Counted from the first letter of the stretch, positions 16,939 through 26,417 are shown. The stretch: DNA of 64,000 bases from Hydromicrobium sp964415365 (GCA_964415365.1 CAYPYW010000006.1:33146-97145); one strand, 5' to 3'. The notes: generated from the letters alone by a model not told the origin. Program-made: numbers and translations.

Positions 16939-17991
16939 ATGGGTATTAAGAGTCTAATAATAATTGTAACTTATAACAGCCAGAATTTTATTGAAAACTG
17001 CCTCCGTTCAGTAGCAGAGCAGAGTTATAAGGATTGGTTTTTAATAGTTATTGATAACAATTCCAGAGACGATACTATTACAAAAATTAGGGAATTTAGA
17101 AATATATCCACAGAGATAACCAGTAACAATTTCAAGCTTATTACCCTTAAAAGAAATACAGGGTTTTCAGGGGCTGTGAATTATGCAGTATTTAATTTTA
17201 TAAGGAAGAAGAGGAAAGATTTAGAGGAGCAGCTGGGGTTTCTGATTCTATTGAATCCGGATGTATGTTTGAAACAGGATGCGCTGAAAAGAATAATCTC
17301 AATCTTTAAAATTGCAGATGGTAGAATACCATTTCCAGGGAGAGCGGTAGATATAGGAATTACGGGAGTCGCAGGTGGGCTCATCCTTGATTACGAAAGA
17401 GATACTGTGCAGCATTCTGGTGGGAAAATTAAGGATAACTTTACTACTTCTCACATAGACTTTGGAAAAAGTTATTCCAGCTTAAAACAGGAATTAATAC
17501 AGAAAAAAGGCGCGGGTAGTGTAAGTAATTTAGTAAATAATATAAAGGATGTAGATTATGTTACCGGAGCTTTTTTTGTTACAGAATTCGGATTATTTAG
17601 AAGTATGGGTGGTTTTGATACAGGATACAGGCCTGCATATTTTGAAGAGCTTGATTATTGTTTGAAGATCAGAAGGATCGGAAGGCGGGTAGTAGTGAAC
17701 TCTGGTTCTGTTGCCAGGCACTTTGAAGGTGCATCGGTCGGGAGATTCAGCAAGAGATTTTACCGGTATTACCATAAAAACAGAATAAGATGCGCCGTGA
17801 TGAATACAGGGTTTTTAAATTTTTTTAGAAAATTCTGGAGGAGTGAACTACAATGGCTGAAATATAAGGCTACAGGTGATCAGATTTTACCGATTTTTTA
17901 TGCCTACTTTATAAATTTTGTGTTTCTGCCTTATAATTTAGTAATTAAATTAAAAAAACATTTAATCTTAAATAAATTAGAGTTAAAATGA
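16939..17991 (+). CDS. Family 2 (GT-A) glycosyltransferase, rhamnosyltransferase-like
   Basis: 350 residues. GT-A motifs: LIIIVTYNSQNFIENCLRSV at the start, VIDNNSRDDTI (about 39), NTGFSGAVNYAV (about 75) and LLNPDVCL (about 103). The acceptor region GAFFVTEFGLFRSMGGFD then FEELDYCLKIRRIGRRV carries the ED motif of the WbbL-like clan. The C-terminus has a short hydrophobic stretch. Such enzymes add rhamnose or related sugars to surface polysaccharide. It lies 58 bases after the GT4 gene and is probably in the same operon. Confidence 0.78.
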   Translation: MGIKSLIIIVTYNSQNFIENCLRSVAEQSYKDWFLIVIDNNSRDDTITKIREFRNISTEITSNNFKLITLKRNTGFSGAVNYAVFNFIRKKRKDLEEQLGFLILLNPDVCLKQDALKRIISIFKIADGRIPFPGRAVDIGITGVAGGLILDYERDTVQHSGGKIKDNFTTSHIDFGKSYSSLKQELIQKKGAGSVSNLVNNIKDVDYVTGAFFVTEFGLFRSMGGFDTGYRPAYFEELDYCLKIRRIGRRVVVNSGSVARHFEGASVGRFSKRFYRYYHKNRIRCAVMNTGFLNFFRKFWRSELQWLKYKATGDQILPIFYAYFINFVFLPYNLVIKLKKHLILNKLELK

Positions 17992-18076
17992 TTGCAACTT
18001 AAAATTATGTGAAGATACCCAGAGAATTTGGGGGATTGTAAGGGTATTTTTAAATAATTTTTATAACATAGGAGAT

Positions 18077-20398
18077 ATGATACAGGTGCGCGACGAGTTA
18101 AGTAAGAAGATTCAATCTAAGATCTGTATAATAAGTTATGATATTATTGGTAAAAATATGGCCGGACCCGGCATAAGGTTTTATGAATTTGCCAGGATTT
18201 TATCAAATTATCTGGATGTCACTTTACTTACTCCCAACAAGGTGGATATTGATACTGAAGGATTCAAAACCAAACAGTATAAAATGAATAATTATAAAAG
18301 TTTACAGAGAAGCGTTGAGAGTTCGGATATTATATTGATTCAGGGTCATATTCTTTACTATTTTCCTTTCTTAAAAAATTTTAAGGGCAAGATTATTGTA
18401 GATCTTTATAATCCTTTTAATTTAGAAAGCCTGGAGATGTTTAAAGACAGTGATATGGTAGAAAGGATAAGAATTGATGGCAATAATCTGAATATATTAA
18501 AACTCCAGCTTACCATTGGCGATTTTTTTATTTGTGCCAGCGAGAAGCAGAGGGATTACTGGATAGGGATGTTAAATGCTGTGGGCAGAATAAATCCATA
18601 CAATTATGATTCCGATAACACCCTAAGATCCCTGATTAATGTTGTACCTTCCGGAATACCTTCCGACCCTCCTGTACGTTCCAATTTATCTATTAGAGAT
18701 GTAATACCTGGTATCAAAGAAGGAAACAGGGTAATTTTATGGGGAGGGGGAATATGGAACTGGCTTGATCCCATTACAACAGTTAAAGCATTATGGGAAA
18801 TTACCAGGAGCAGGGAGGATATAAAACTAGTATTTATGGGAATCAAGCATCCGGATCCGAAACTTCCCGAGATGAGGAAATGTGTAGAAGCAATAAAACT
18901 GGCGAGAGAACTGGATTTATATAATAAAAATGTATTTTTTAATGAATGGACTCCGTACAATATAAGGCAGACTTTCCTCCTGGATTCAGATGCAGGGCTA
19001 TCAATTCATCATGAGAGAATTGAGACTGAATTTTCTTATAGGACCAGGGTTATAGATTATATATGGGCAAGACTTCCAATAATAACCACTGAGGGAGATT
19101 CTATTGCAAAAATGGTAGAAGTCGAAAATATAGGTGAAGTAGTACAATATGAGAATGCCCACCAGCTGGCAAGAGTTATGGAAAGTATGGTCACCAATAA
19201 GAGTTTAAAAGAAATTTATAGAAAAAATTTAAATAAGGTTGCACCCAGATTTTACTGGGAGAATGTGACCAGGCCACTGATCAAGTACTGTGTAGATTCA
19301 TATTATGCATTTGATAAGAGGAAAATTATTGAGCTTATAGATTTACAGAACAGTAAAATTTCAAGGATCATAAAGAATAATTTCGAAGGTTGCGCCAATG
19401 TTTTAAAGATAACTTCCAATAAATACAGGGACGAAGAGATTATAAATAAAAAAGATATAGGTAAAATATTTTGTCTTGAAGTGGATGGCGATTTTGTAAT
19501 TCCGGAAGATGAGAGCAGTGAGTTGGATGAGGTTGGAATTTTGAAATCCAGGATAACGCAAAGGACTAAGTTTGACGGCATTATTGTAAATAATGCTTTT
19601 TCTAAAATTACACCAAAGTTTTTCTACGATCTCACCAATGTGCTTGCATCAAAGTTAAAAAAAGAGGGTCTACTGTTTCTATCAATTCCTGAGAAAAGAG
19701 GACTTTATAAACTTTTAGGAGAGGGGAAGAAGAGAAGCAGAACCAATGTGAGGATTGACGACTTTACTATTGAGTTCATATTAAAGAATGCTGGCTTTGA
19801 AGTTGTAGATAAGGGTATCTGGAATAAAATTGAGTATACGGCAACGGCGATGGACATTGGCGAAGATGGGATTGATGAAATATATGGCAAGAATGAATTA
19901 TTCGAGCTTTTTGAGATAAAATTGGATAGAGATAATTTTAAGTCCTTAAAACTTTTAAGCCGGTTGGATATCTTAAATTCCGAAGAGTTAACCAAAGATA
20001 AAACTATCAAGGGGAAGCTCAGGAGGTATATGTATCTTCTTACCAGTATGTATCTTGAGAATTTAAGAAAGAGTTATAATGAATCTATAAAGGCTATCAA
20101 TAATAATATTCAGATTCAAATCAACAGCGAAATTAATGAACTAAATCGCAAGAACCGGGAGAGACTGCTTTTGATATATTTTGATATATTCAGGACTCTC
20201 TATAAAGAAATTAAAAGCCTGGGTTATGATATTAGCAGCTTGAGAGAGATTCTGGGTGATTTCAAGCCCAAGAGTGAATCGGGACTGCTCATAGACATCG
20301 ATCAAAAACTGGAAGTATTACTGAGAGATTTTGAAAATCTTGATAGGGTGATGGGACTTACTGTGTCCAACAAATATTATTTGGCAAAGAAATCATAG
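18077..20398 (+). CDS. Fusion of a GT-B glycosyltransferase, a methyltransferase-like domain and a helical C-terminus
   Basis: 773 residues. Residues 1-420 are a GT-B glycosyltransferase (MAGPGIRFYEFARILS near 30, VILWGGGIWNWLDPITTVKAL near 217, FLLDSDAGLSIHHE and EFSYRTRVIDYIWARLPIITTEG near 300-340). Residues about 430-600 look like a class I methyltransferase with a weakened SAM site: IGKIFCLEVDGDFVIPEDE, FDGIIVNNAFSKI, ASKLKKEGLLFLSIPEKRG and ILKNAGFEVVDKG. No glycine-rich GxGxG loop is visible. Residues 640-760 are Lys/Glu/Asn-rich helices that may form a coiled coil. A fused enzyme could cap or modify the sugar it adds, but the methyltransferase half may be inactive. A GAGATATG start context (GGAG just before ATG) supports the start. 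Confidence 0.7.
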   Translation: MIQVRDELSKKIQSKICIISYDIIGKNMAGPGIRFYEFARILSNYLDVTLLTPNKVDIDTEGFKTKQYKMNNYKSLQRSVESSDIILIQGHILYYFPFLKNFKGKIIVDLYNPFNLESLEMFKDSDMVERIRIDGNNLNILKLQLTIGDFFICASEKQRDYWIGMLNAVGRINPYNYDSDNTLRSLINVVPSGIPSDPPVRSNLSIRDVIPGIKEGNRVILWGGGIWNWLDPITTVKALWEITRSREDIKLVFMGIKHPDPKLPEMRKCVEAIKLARELDLYNKNVFFNEWTPYNIRQTFLLDSDAGLSIHHERIETEFSYRTRVIDYIWARLPIITTEGDSIAKMVEVENIGEVVQYENAHQLARVMESMVTNKSLKEIYRKNLNKVAPRFYWENVTRPLIKYCVDSYYAFDKRKIIELIDLQNSKISRIIKNNFEGCANVLKITSNKYRDEEIINKKDIGKIFCLEVDGDFVIPEDESSELDEVGILKSRITQRTKFDGIIVNNAFSKITPKFFYDLTNVLASKLKKEGLLFLSIPEKRGLYKLLGEGKKRSRTNVRIDDFTIEFILKNAGFEVVDKGIWNKIEYTATAMDIGEDGIDEIYGKNELFELFEIKLDRDNFKSLKLLSRLDILNSEELTKDKTIKGKLRRYMYLLTSMYLENLRKSYNESIKAINNNIQIQINSEINELNRKNRERLLLIYFDIFRTLYKEIKSLGYDISSLREILGDFKPKSESGLLIDIDQKLEVLLRDFENLDRVMGLTVSNKYYLAKKS

Positions 20399-20438
20399 AT
20401 TTTAAATATGAGGTCTGTTATAAGAGTATGGTAAAATT

Positions 20439-20837
20439 ATGATTAAGGAGAGTAATAAGTTGGGTTTAACAAATTCCATACTGCTTATTTTGTTAAGTAT
20501 TTTTGTAGCCGTCGGCGGTCAATTGTTATTAAAGGTGGGTATAAACCGCATTGGCATGGTTAATTTTGGAAGCCTGGATGCCCTTAAGCATTTCTTTTTA
20601 GGTGTAATAAAGAACCCCCTGGTAATGTCCGGTTTATTTTTATATATTGTTTCAGCTGCTATCTGGTTGATAGTAATATCTGCGGTGGATCTTAGCTTTG
20701 CTTACCCATTTCTTGGTTTTACATATGTAATGATCCTTGTCCTTTCAAAATTTATATTAAAAGAGGATGTGAATCCCATACGCTGGGTAGGTGCGCTTAT
20801 AATAACTATAGGAGTGGTTGTAATTTCCAGAGGGTGA
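20439..20837 (+). CDS. Small EamA/SMR-type membrane protein, flippase-like
   Basis: 132 residues, four helices, with AVGGQLLLKVGINRIG early on, YIVSAAIWLIVISAVDLSFAYPFLGFTYV (shown in two parts: the AIWLIVISAVDLSFAYPF core) and the closing KFILKEDVNPIRWVGALIITIGVVVIS. It is the third protein of this family in the window and the only one standing alone, between two glycosyltransferase genes. By analogy with ArnE/ArnF and other SMR-like lipid-sugar flippases it may turn over a polyprenyl-phosphate sugar. Small-drug export is the alternative for the family. Confidence 0.65.
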   Translation: MIKESNKLGLTNSILLILLSIFVAVGGQLLLKVGINRIGMVNFGSLDALKHFFLGVIKNPLVMSGLFLYIVSAAIWLIVISAVDLSFAYPFLGFTYVMILVLSKFILKEDVNPIRWVGALIITIGVVVISRG

Positions 20838-20869
20838 TATTTCGATTGGAGGTAAGGTGAGATTTTTAA

Positions 20870-22279
20870 TTGGCGCAAGATGATGAACCTTTGATATCAA
20901 TTATCACTGTAAATTTTAATGGCAAGATATTTTTGAAAAATCTTTTTAATTCTATACTTAGCCTTGACTGCTCACCTGAAGAGATCCAGATAATAATGGT
21001 AGACAATAATTCTACTGATGGTTCTGTGGAGTTTGTGAGGAAAGAGTTTCCTCAAGTAGAGATAATTGCTCTTAAGAGAAATAAAGGCTATGCCGGAGGA
21101 AATAACGAGGGATTTAACCATTCAAAGGGGAGATATATAGCTCTGATAAACAACGACTGCATGATTGAAAAAGAGTGGCTATCTGAAATACTGTCTATTT
21201 TCAGACAGTCCACTGATGATTCCAGAATAGGAGCCGTGGGTTCTAAAGTAGTTTTTTATTATCCGTATTTACCTCTTCAGTTAATTGCCAGTAGTAAGAA
21301 TCAAAAAGAAATAGGGAATAGCAGGGAATCCAGAAGACTGAGTATTAAGATATCTGATCTGGTAGTTGACAGTATCAGGGGCGATAGTGATCCTCAAGGC
21401 ACCTTAAATGAGAGTGTTAAGTATCTGGATGGATTTTATCCTGCAGAGTCCGATGATAGCGGGAAAATTTATCACTGGTCAAAGGGCAATGCTATTCTGG
21501 CTTTACCTATAGAGGATCTGGGTAGGAGTATAGAACTACAGTTTAGTGTATCATCGTATTTTTCACCTAATAATTTACAATTGGTGATAGGTGAAGAGAT
21601 ATTAGAGGATATTGAGCTTTCGAGGAAATCCAGGACTGTGAGAATAGAGATTCCGAAAAGATTTTTTATTTACAGGAAAGACATTATCAATAGTTGTGGA
21701 ATTAAAATAAATAGATCCTTTTACAGCAAGGATAGGGGTTTTGAAAGTTTTGATGAAGGGCAATATAACCGGGTAGAGGAAGTCTTTGGACTTTCCGGGA
21801 GCAGCTTTGTGATGGATAGGAAAATGCTAGAAGAAGTTGGTTATTTTGATGAGAACTTTTTCACCTATTATGAAGATATTGATTTGTTCTGGAGATCCAG
21901 GCTGGCTGGCTGGAAAAATTTCTTTACTCCTAAATCTGTTGTAAGGCACTTTCACTGTGGGACAAGTAAAGAATGGTCTTATGATTTCACCTATCATGTA
22001 ATTAGAAACAGGCTTCTTATGATTTTCAAATGTGGTTGGCCATTTTTATTTATCAGAAGTTACCTGGTATTTATTTTTTCAAATATAATTAATATTTTAT
22101 ATTATCTGGTAAATTTATTAAGAGGTATAAAACAAAGAAGAATTGATATCCCAATCAGGATCAGGATTTTCTTTGAACTTTTTTATATACTGCCCAGGAA
22201 TTTAATGAACAGAATTAGAATAAGGACTAACAGTAAGGTGCAGGATAGAACTATTAAAAGCTGGATGAGGAATTTTTAA
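20870..22279 (+). CDS. Family 2 glycosyltransferase carrying an inserted beta-rich domain
   Basis: 469 residues from a TTG start preceded by AAGGTGA. The first GT-A part has LISIITVNFNGKIFLKNL (about 8), MVDNNSTDGS (about 43), NKGYAGGNNEGF and LINNDCMIEKEWL (about 92). The second part resumes at GLSGSSFVMDRKMLEEVGYFD (about 307; SSFVMDRKMLEEVGYFDENF) with YYEDIDLFWRSRLAGW. Residues about 142-300, between the halves, are an extra domain with WSKGNAILALP and alternating hydrophobic strands. A related insert with WSNGKAILKV sits in the next glycosyltransferase. C-terminal hydrophobic stretches suggest membrane contact. The insert may bind sugar or a partner; this is inference. Confidence 0.75.
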   Translation: MAQDDEPLISIITVNFNGKIFLKNLFNSILSLDCSPEEIQIIMVDNNSTDGSVEFVRKEFPQVEIIALKRNKGYAGGNNEGFNHSKGRYIALINNDCMIEKEWLSEILSIFRQSTDDSRIGAVGSKVVFYYPYLPLQLIASSKNQKEIGNSRESRRLSIKISDLVVDSIRGDSDPQGTLNESVKYLDGFYPAESDDSGKIYHWSKGNAILALPIEDLGRSIELQFSVSSYFSPNNLQLVIGEEILEDIELSRKSRTVRIEIPKRFFIYRKDIINSCGIKINRSFYSKDRGFESFDEGQYNRVEEVFGLSGSSFVMDRKMLEEVGYFDENFFTYYEDIDLFWRSRLAGWKNFFTPKSVVRHFHCGTSKEWSYDFTYHVIRNRLLMIFKCGWPFLFIRSYLVFIFSNIINILYYLVNLLRGIKQRRIDIPIRIRIFFELFYILPRNLMNRIRIRTNSKVQDRTIKSWMRNF

Positions 22280-22290
22280 CAGGATATCTT

Positions 22291-23916
22291 ATGAAGAGAA
22301 TTGCTATTTACGATAGATATCTGTCGACGGTTGGGGGTGGAGAGCGATATAGTTGTAAGATTGCAGAAATCCTATCTAAACAAAAAGAATTTAAAGTAGA
22401 TTTAATCACTGATATATTTGCTGACCTGGAAAAAATTTCCACAAGGCTTAATCTTGATCTGGGCAGGGTAAATTTAAAAATATTCCCTTTCGTATCGGAA
22501 GATTATGCCATAAAAATTACACAGAAATATGACCTGTTCATAAATGCCACTTATCTGAGTTCACTTCCTGCGTATGGCTGCAAAAACATATATCTATGTT
22601 ATTTTCCCACTCCTTTTAATGTGGATTTTAAATCTGTTCATAAGTTTTTATTGTTTTTCTTCAGACGACCGGCAAGATGGTTATTTAAGCTTGCAGACAG
22701 ACTAGCGGATAGTTTTGATGAAATGGAAGTAGAGGAAGGTTTGTATGAACCCAAGAGATTTTTGCTGAGAAGAGGCAGCTGGAGCAACGGTAAAGCAATA
22801 TTGAAAGTAAAGAAGTCGAGCCAGTACTTAAGGATTGGTTTTAAAAATCCTTATGCAAGTAGCCTTGGATTGATGAGGGTGAATGTTAAAGTATCTGAGG
22901 GAGAGACGGAGGATAATGGATTTTTATATAATGAGGATATTGAATTAAAAAGGGGCGTTAAAAAAACTGCTGAAATTCCTTTAAATTCTACTGGAGGTTC
23001 TGTCCGTGTTCTAATCTCATCTGACACTTTCATTCCTGCAGAGGTTGATAGAAATTCTGAGGATTCCAGGAAGCTTGGCGTGGTTATTTATGACCGGAGA
23101 AAGATGAACTTTTTTAAAAGAGCCGTTCTTAAAATTTTAGGATATTTCCCCTTATTTCTTATAACTTATCCCAGGGATTTAATATTTCTGCAGACTTACA
23201 ATAAGATAATCACAATATCAGAGTATTCTAAAAAGTGGATAAAGAAATTGTGGAACAGGGAAAGTACTATTCTGTTTCCCCCGGTAGACATTGACAACTT
23301 TAAAGCAGGAAAGAAGGAAAAAATTATTTTAAGTGTGGGCAGGTTTTTCCCTGAACATCATAACAAAAAGCAGCTGGAATTAGCCAGGGTATTCAAGGAA
23401 CTGTTGGAGCAGTATCCGGTTGAGATGCAGGGTTATACTTTGTATCTGGTAGGTGGCGTTGATAATAGAGCAAGCCACCTGGAGTATGTAGAAAAAGTAA
23501 GAGCTGCAAGTAAAAATTATCCTATAAGAATAATAACTAATATAGAATGGGGGGAACTGGTAAGAATTTTTGCCAGATCACATATTTTCTGGCATGCTTC
23601 AGGATTGGGTGAAGATGAAGAAATTCACCCTGAGAAATTCGAACACTTTGGGATAACTACTGTAGAAGCAATGGCGGCTGGATGCATTCCTGTTGTTATA
23701 AATAAAGGTGGGCAGAAGGAAATTATAAAAGACGGATATGACGGGTTCTTTTTCGACAGCTGGAGGGAGCTTAAAGATATTACTTTAAAAATAATAAGTA
23801 AGGAAGTAAATATAGAGGAAATAGACAGAAATGCAGTTAAAAGCTGTAGAAGATTTTCGAATTCTAATTTTGAAAAAAACTTAGTCTCAATAGTTAATGA
23901 GGTTATGGAAGATTAA
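22291..23916 (+). CDS. Family 4 (GT-B) glycosyltransferase carrying an inserted beta-rich domain
   Basis: 541 residues. The GT-B N-terminal half opens with IAIYDRYLSTVGGGERYSCK. The C-terminal half starts at about 340 (ILSVGRFFPEHHNKKQLELARVF) and holds HEKFGITTVEAMAAGCIPVV-like residues (EHFGITTVEAMAAGCIPVV, about 451), the donor-binding motif. Residues about 145-270 are an insert with SWSNGKAILKVKKSSQYLRI and EIPLNSTGGSVRVLISSDTF, resembling the insert in the preceding GT-A enzyme. The gene starts 11 bases after that enzyme, so they are co-translated. A mannosyl or related transferase is likely from the family, but the donor is not proven. Confidence 0.77.
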   Translation: MKRIAIYDRYLSTVGGGERYSCKIAEILSKQKEFKVDLITDIFADLEKISTRLNLDLGRVNLKIFPFVSEDYAIKITQKYDLFINATYLSSLPAYGCKNIYLCYFPTPFNVDFKSVHKFLLFFFRRPARWLFKLADRLADSFDEMEVEEGLYEPKRFLLRRGSWSNGKAILKVKKSSQYLRIGFKNPYASSLGLMRVNVKVSEGETEDNGFLYNEDIELKRGVKKTAEIPLNSTGGSVRVLISSDTFIPAEVDRNSEDSRKLGVVIYDRRKMNFFKRAVLKILGYFPLFLITYPRDLIFLQTYNKIITISEYSKKWIKKLWNRESTILFPPVDIDNFKAGKKEKIILSVGRFFPEHHNKKQLELARVFKELLEQYPVEMQGYTLYLVGGVDNRASHLEYVEKVRAASKNYPIRIITNIEWGELVRIFARSHIFWHASGLGEDEEIHPEKFEHFGITTVEAMAAGCIPVVINKGGQKEIIKDGYDGFFFDSWRELKDITLKIISKEVNIEEIDRNAVKSCRRFSNSNFEKNLVSIVNEVMED

Positions 23917-23943
23917 CCAAAAGGTAAACAGTCAGGAGTATTA

Positions 23944-24906
23944 TTGGATATTAGCATCATAATTGTAAGTTATAATAGTCTGGATTTTATAGAGGAATGC
24001 ATCAACAGTATCAAAAAGTGTGCCGGAGAAGAGAGATTAAGTTATGAAATATTGGTGGTGGATAATAATTCAAATGACGGAAGTGTAGAATATTTAAAAG
24101 GGCAGGACAGTAAAAATAGCGGGTTTTGTTTAATTACGAACGAGAAAAACATGGGTTTTTCCAGGGCTTCCAATATTGGGGCATCAAGAGCAAGAGGACA
24201 GTATCTGTTGTTTTTAAACCCCGATACCAGACTGGTGAGCGGCAGTCTGGTGGATTTAATTAGTTTTTATATTGAAAGGGATAAAAACGGAAAAACGGGA
24301 ATTGTAGGGTCAAAAATATTGAACCCGGACGGAACCCTGCAATTCAGTGCCAGGTCTTTTCCGACACTGGCCAGGCAGTTTTATGAGAGTTATTTCTTAT
24401 ACAGGATATTTAAAAAAAGCCGTATTTTCGGCTCTTATTTCCTGAGCTGGTGGGATCATAACAGTCAGAAGGAAGTAGACTGGCTTACAGGCTCATTTAT
24501 GTTTGTAAGGAAAGATCATTTTGTTAGGGCGGGCATGTTTGATGAAGATTATTTTATGTATAGTGAAGATAGTGACCTCTGTCTCCAATTGTATAGAAAG
24601 AATTTCAGAAACTACTACTACCCCGGTTTCGTAATAGAGCACTCTGACAGCGGTATTGCTTCCAGGGACATGGCTGTAAGAGAGGCTGGAATCTGGAAGA
24701 GCAGAAGATTATATTTTAAGAAGAATTACTCTATAATCCATGCTGGACTGTTAAGTTTACTTTACGTAGCCGGGATTCTGAACAGGATACTGCTATTTGC
24801 AGTTTTGTCTATATTTAAACCCGGAAGTAAGGACAGGGTTAGACTATCAACATATTTTAAAGTCTTTAGACTGTATTTTGGGGATTTAAAATATGACATT
24901 GGATAA
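23944..24906 (+). CDS. Family 2 glycosyltransferase (WbbL-like)
   Basis: 320 residues from a TTG start with AGGAG at 23935-23939. Motifs: ISIIIVSYNSLDFIEECINSI, VVDNNSNDGSVEYL (about 38), NMGFSRASNIGASRARG (about 71), FLNPDTRLV (about 93) and WLTGSFMFVRKDHFV with MYSEDSDLCLQLYRK (about 180-220). These are the GT-A and acceptor-side landmarks of rhamnosyltransferase-like enzymes. The last 14 bases overlap the next glycosyltransferase gene, showing tight coupling. It is also similar to the enzyme at 36391-37281. Confidence 0.8.
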   Translation: MDISIIIVSYNSLDFIEECINSIKKCAGEERLSYEILVVDNNSNDGSVEYLKGQDSKNSGFCLITNEKNMGFSRASNIGASRARGQYLLFLNPDTRLVSGSLVDLISFYIERDKNGKTGIVGSKILNPDGTLQFSARSFPTLARQFYESYFLYRIFKKSRIFGSYFLSWWDHNSQKEVDWLTGSFMFVRKDHFVRAGMFDEDYFMYSEDSDLCLQLYRKNFRNYYYPGFVIEHSDSGIASRDMAVREAGIWKSRRLYFKKNYSIIHAGLLSLLYVAGILNRILLFAVLSIFKPGSKDRVRLSTYFKVFRLYFGDLKYDIG

Positions 24907-25987
24907 TAGCGATGACAAAAAGAAGGTTCTTTCTGATGTAAGCTTCATAACTACTGTTTATAATGAAGAGGAAAACATTATTGATTTTTTTAAGAGTTTA
25001 ATGGAGCAGACTTATCTGCCTGGCGAAATAATTGTAGTTGACGGTGGGTCAAAGGATAACACTTACGAGATTGCATTGGGGTTTTTTAAGGACGAAGCTT
25101 CCCGCGAAAAAAGTAGTTTTAAGGTAGCATTAATAAATTATGACACCGAAGATGAAATAAAAAGCGATAAGGAAAGTAATGTCTCGGTTATCAGTGTAAG
25201 AATAATTAAAAAAAGCGGGGCAAATATTTCAGAGGGGAGAAATACGGCAATAAGGAGTACATCAGGCAGAATTATTTGCGTAAGTGATGCCGGGTGTGTC
25301 CTGGATAAAAATTGGCTGGGAGAAATTACCAGGTTCTATGATGATGCCTCATGTAATGTAGTTGGTGGCCTGAATCTTCCGTTCTGCAGAAATTTTATAC
25401 AGAAATGCCTCGCTGTATGTATTATGCCTGCAAAAGGAGAAATAAAGACTGAGTGGTATATGCCTTCATCCAGAAACATAAGTTTTAAGAGGGAAATATG
25501 GATTGATATTGGCGGTTACCCTGAGAATATGGATTATGGAGAGGATATGAAATTTAATTTTAATATAAAATCTGCCGGTTACAGGATAAGATTTAATCCC
25601 GATTCTGTTGTTTATTGGAAAATGAGGAGAAGCCCTGTTCAGATATCCAGGCAATTCTTCAGATACGCGAAGGGTGATGCGAGGGGCAGAATGTATTTGA
25701 ACCGTCATCTTATCAGGTTTGCGGCATTTTTTGTTCTTATAATTATTTTATTCAGTGCGTTTTATTTCAGCAAATGGATTTTGTTCATACTGGTACCTCT
25801 TTTTGTGGGTTATGTCTATAAGCCATACAGAAGGTTAATCAGAGCCTGGAGTGGTAATGAAAGCTGTTGTTTTCATGGAATGGAAAGGTTTTTATCTATT
25901 CTTTTTATACCTCTTTTACTTCTACAAATTGATTTTTCAAAAATGTGCGGCTATATCTACGGCCTCATTAGAAATATTATAGATTAA
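24893..25987 (+). CDS. Family 2 glycosyltransferase with C-terminal membrane helices
   Basis: 364 residues. SDVSFITTVYNEEENIIDFFKSL begins the GT-A domain (YNEEENIIDFFKSL core), followed by VVDGGSKDNTYEIA (about 45), GANISEGRNTAIRSTSGRIICVSDAGC (in parts, about 106-131) and GGYPENMDYGEDMKFNFNIKSAG (GEDMKF, about 212). Two or three hydrophobic helices end the protein. This subgroup resembles processive or membrane-linked transferases such as those in exopolysaccharide loci. It is the last gene of the 15.4-26 kb glycosyltransferase run. Confidence 0.77.
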   Translation: MTLDNSDDKKKVLSDVSFITTVYNEEENIIDFFKSLMEQTYLPGEIIVVDGGSKDNTYEIALGFFKDEASREKSSFKVALINYDTEDEIKSDKESNVSVISVRIIKKSGANISEGRNTAIRSTSGRIICVSDAGCVLDKNWLGEITRFYDDASCNVVGGLNLPFCRNFIQKCLAVCIMPAKGEIKTEWYMPSSRNISFKREIWIDIGGYPENMDYGEDMKFNFNIKSAGYRIRFNPDSVVYWKMRRSPVQISRQFFRYAKGDARGRMYLNRHLIRFAAFFVLIIILFSAFYFSKWILFILVPLFVGYVYKPYRRLIRAWSGNESCCFHGMERFLSILFIPLLLLQIDFSKMCGYIYGLIRNIID

Positions 25988-26192
25988 AAATATAAATTTC
26001 AAAAAAGTATTTAAGTATTTTTAAATTTGTTTTATAATATAAGCTGAAATATAAAATTTAATCATTTTATTATAGAAATTTTTAATTAAATATGAGATAA
26101 TAATAAAAAATAATTATTAAATATATTATTAAAAATTAATAAAAGTCAGGTAATGTTCCGATATAGGATTAAAGATACTTAAGGGGTGAAAG
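25988..26192. other. AT-rich intergenic stretch after the glycosyltransferase run
   Basis: Almost pure A and T, with many ATTAAA/TTAATA runs. No coding potential or convincing hairpin is seen. It probably holds the promoter of the small gene at 26193, which has AAGGGGTGAAAG just before its ATG. Confidence 0.4.
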
Positions 26193-26417
26193 ATGGCTTA
26201 CGAGGATGATGTAAAAAAAATTGATACCAATGAGTTAAGGGTTAATCTTACAAAGTATTTAACCGAGAATCTAGGAGATACTATATTTATAACCAGATAT
26301 AACAGGCTGGTAGCAGAACTCAGGGTTTATACTGAAGAGACCAGAAGAAAAACCGAGCTTAGAATTGCAAAGAAAATGCTCGAGGCTGCTGAAAGAGAAA
26401 AAAGTCAGAAGAAATAG
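26193..26417 (+). CDS. Small Phd/YefM-like antitoxin-type protein, no toxin partner seen
   Basis: 74 residues with a good ribosome binding site (AAGGGGTGAAAG). The order DTNELRVNLTKYL, then DTIFITRYNRLVAELRVY, matches the Phd/YefM fold, where a short helix-led N-terminus is followed by an ITRxGKPVA-like strand pair. The C-terminus is a charged helix (TRRKTELRIAKKMLEAAE). Known family members bind DNA and neutralise a Doc/RelE/PIN toxin. None is adjacent, so it is an orphan or a stand-alone regulator. It is bounded downstream by a strong terminator. Confidence 0.5.
   Translation: MAYEDDVKKIDTNELRVNLTKYLTENLGDTIFITRYNRLVAELRVYTEETRRKTELRIAKKMLEAAEREKSQKK

Noticed and set aside
18015..18047. 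ATACCC/GGGTAT hairpin with T tract before the fused glycosyltransferase
   Set aside because: The stem is only six base pairs around a 21-base loop, too weak to call a terminator.
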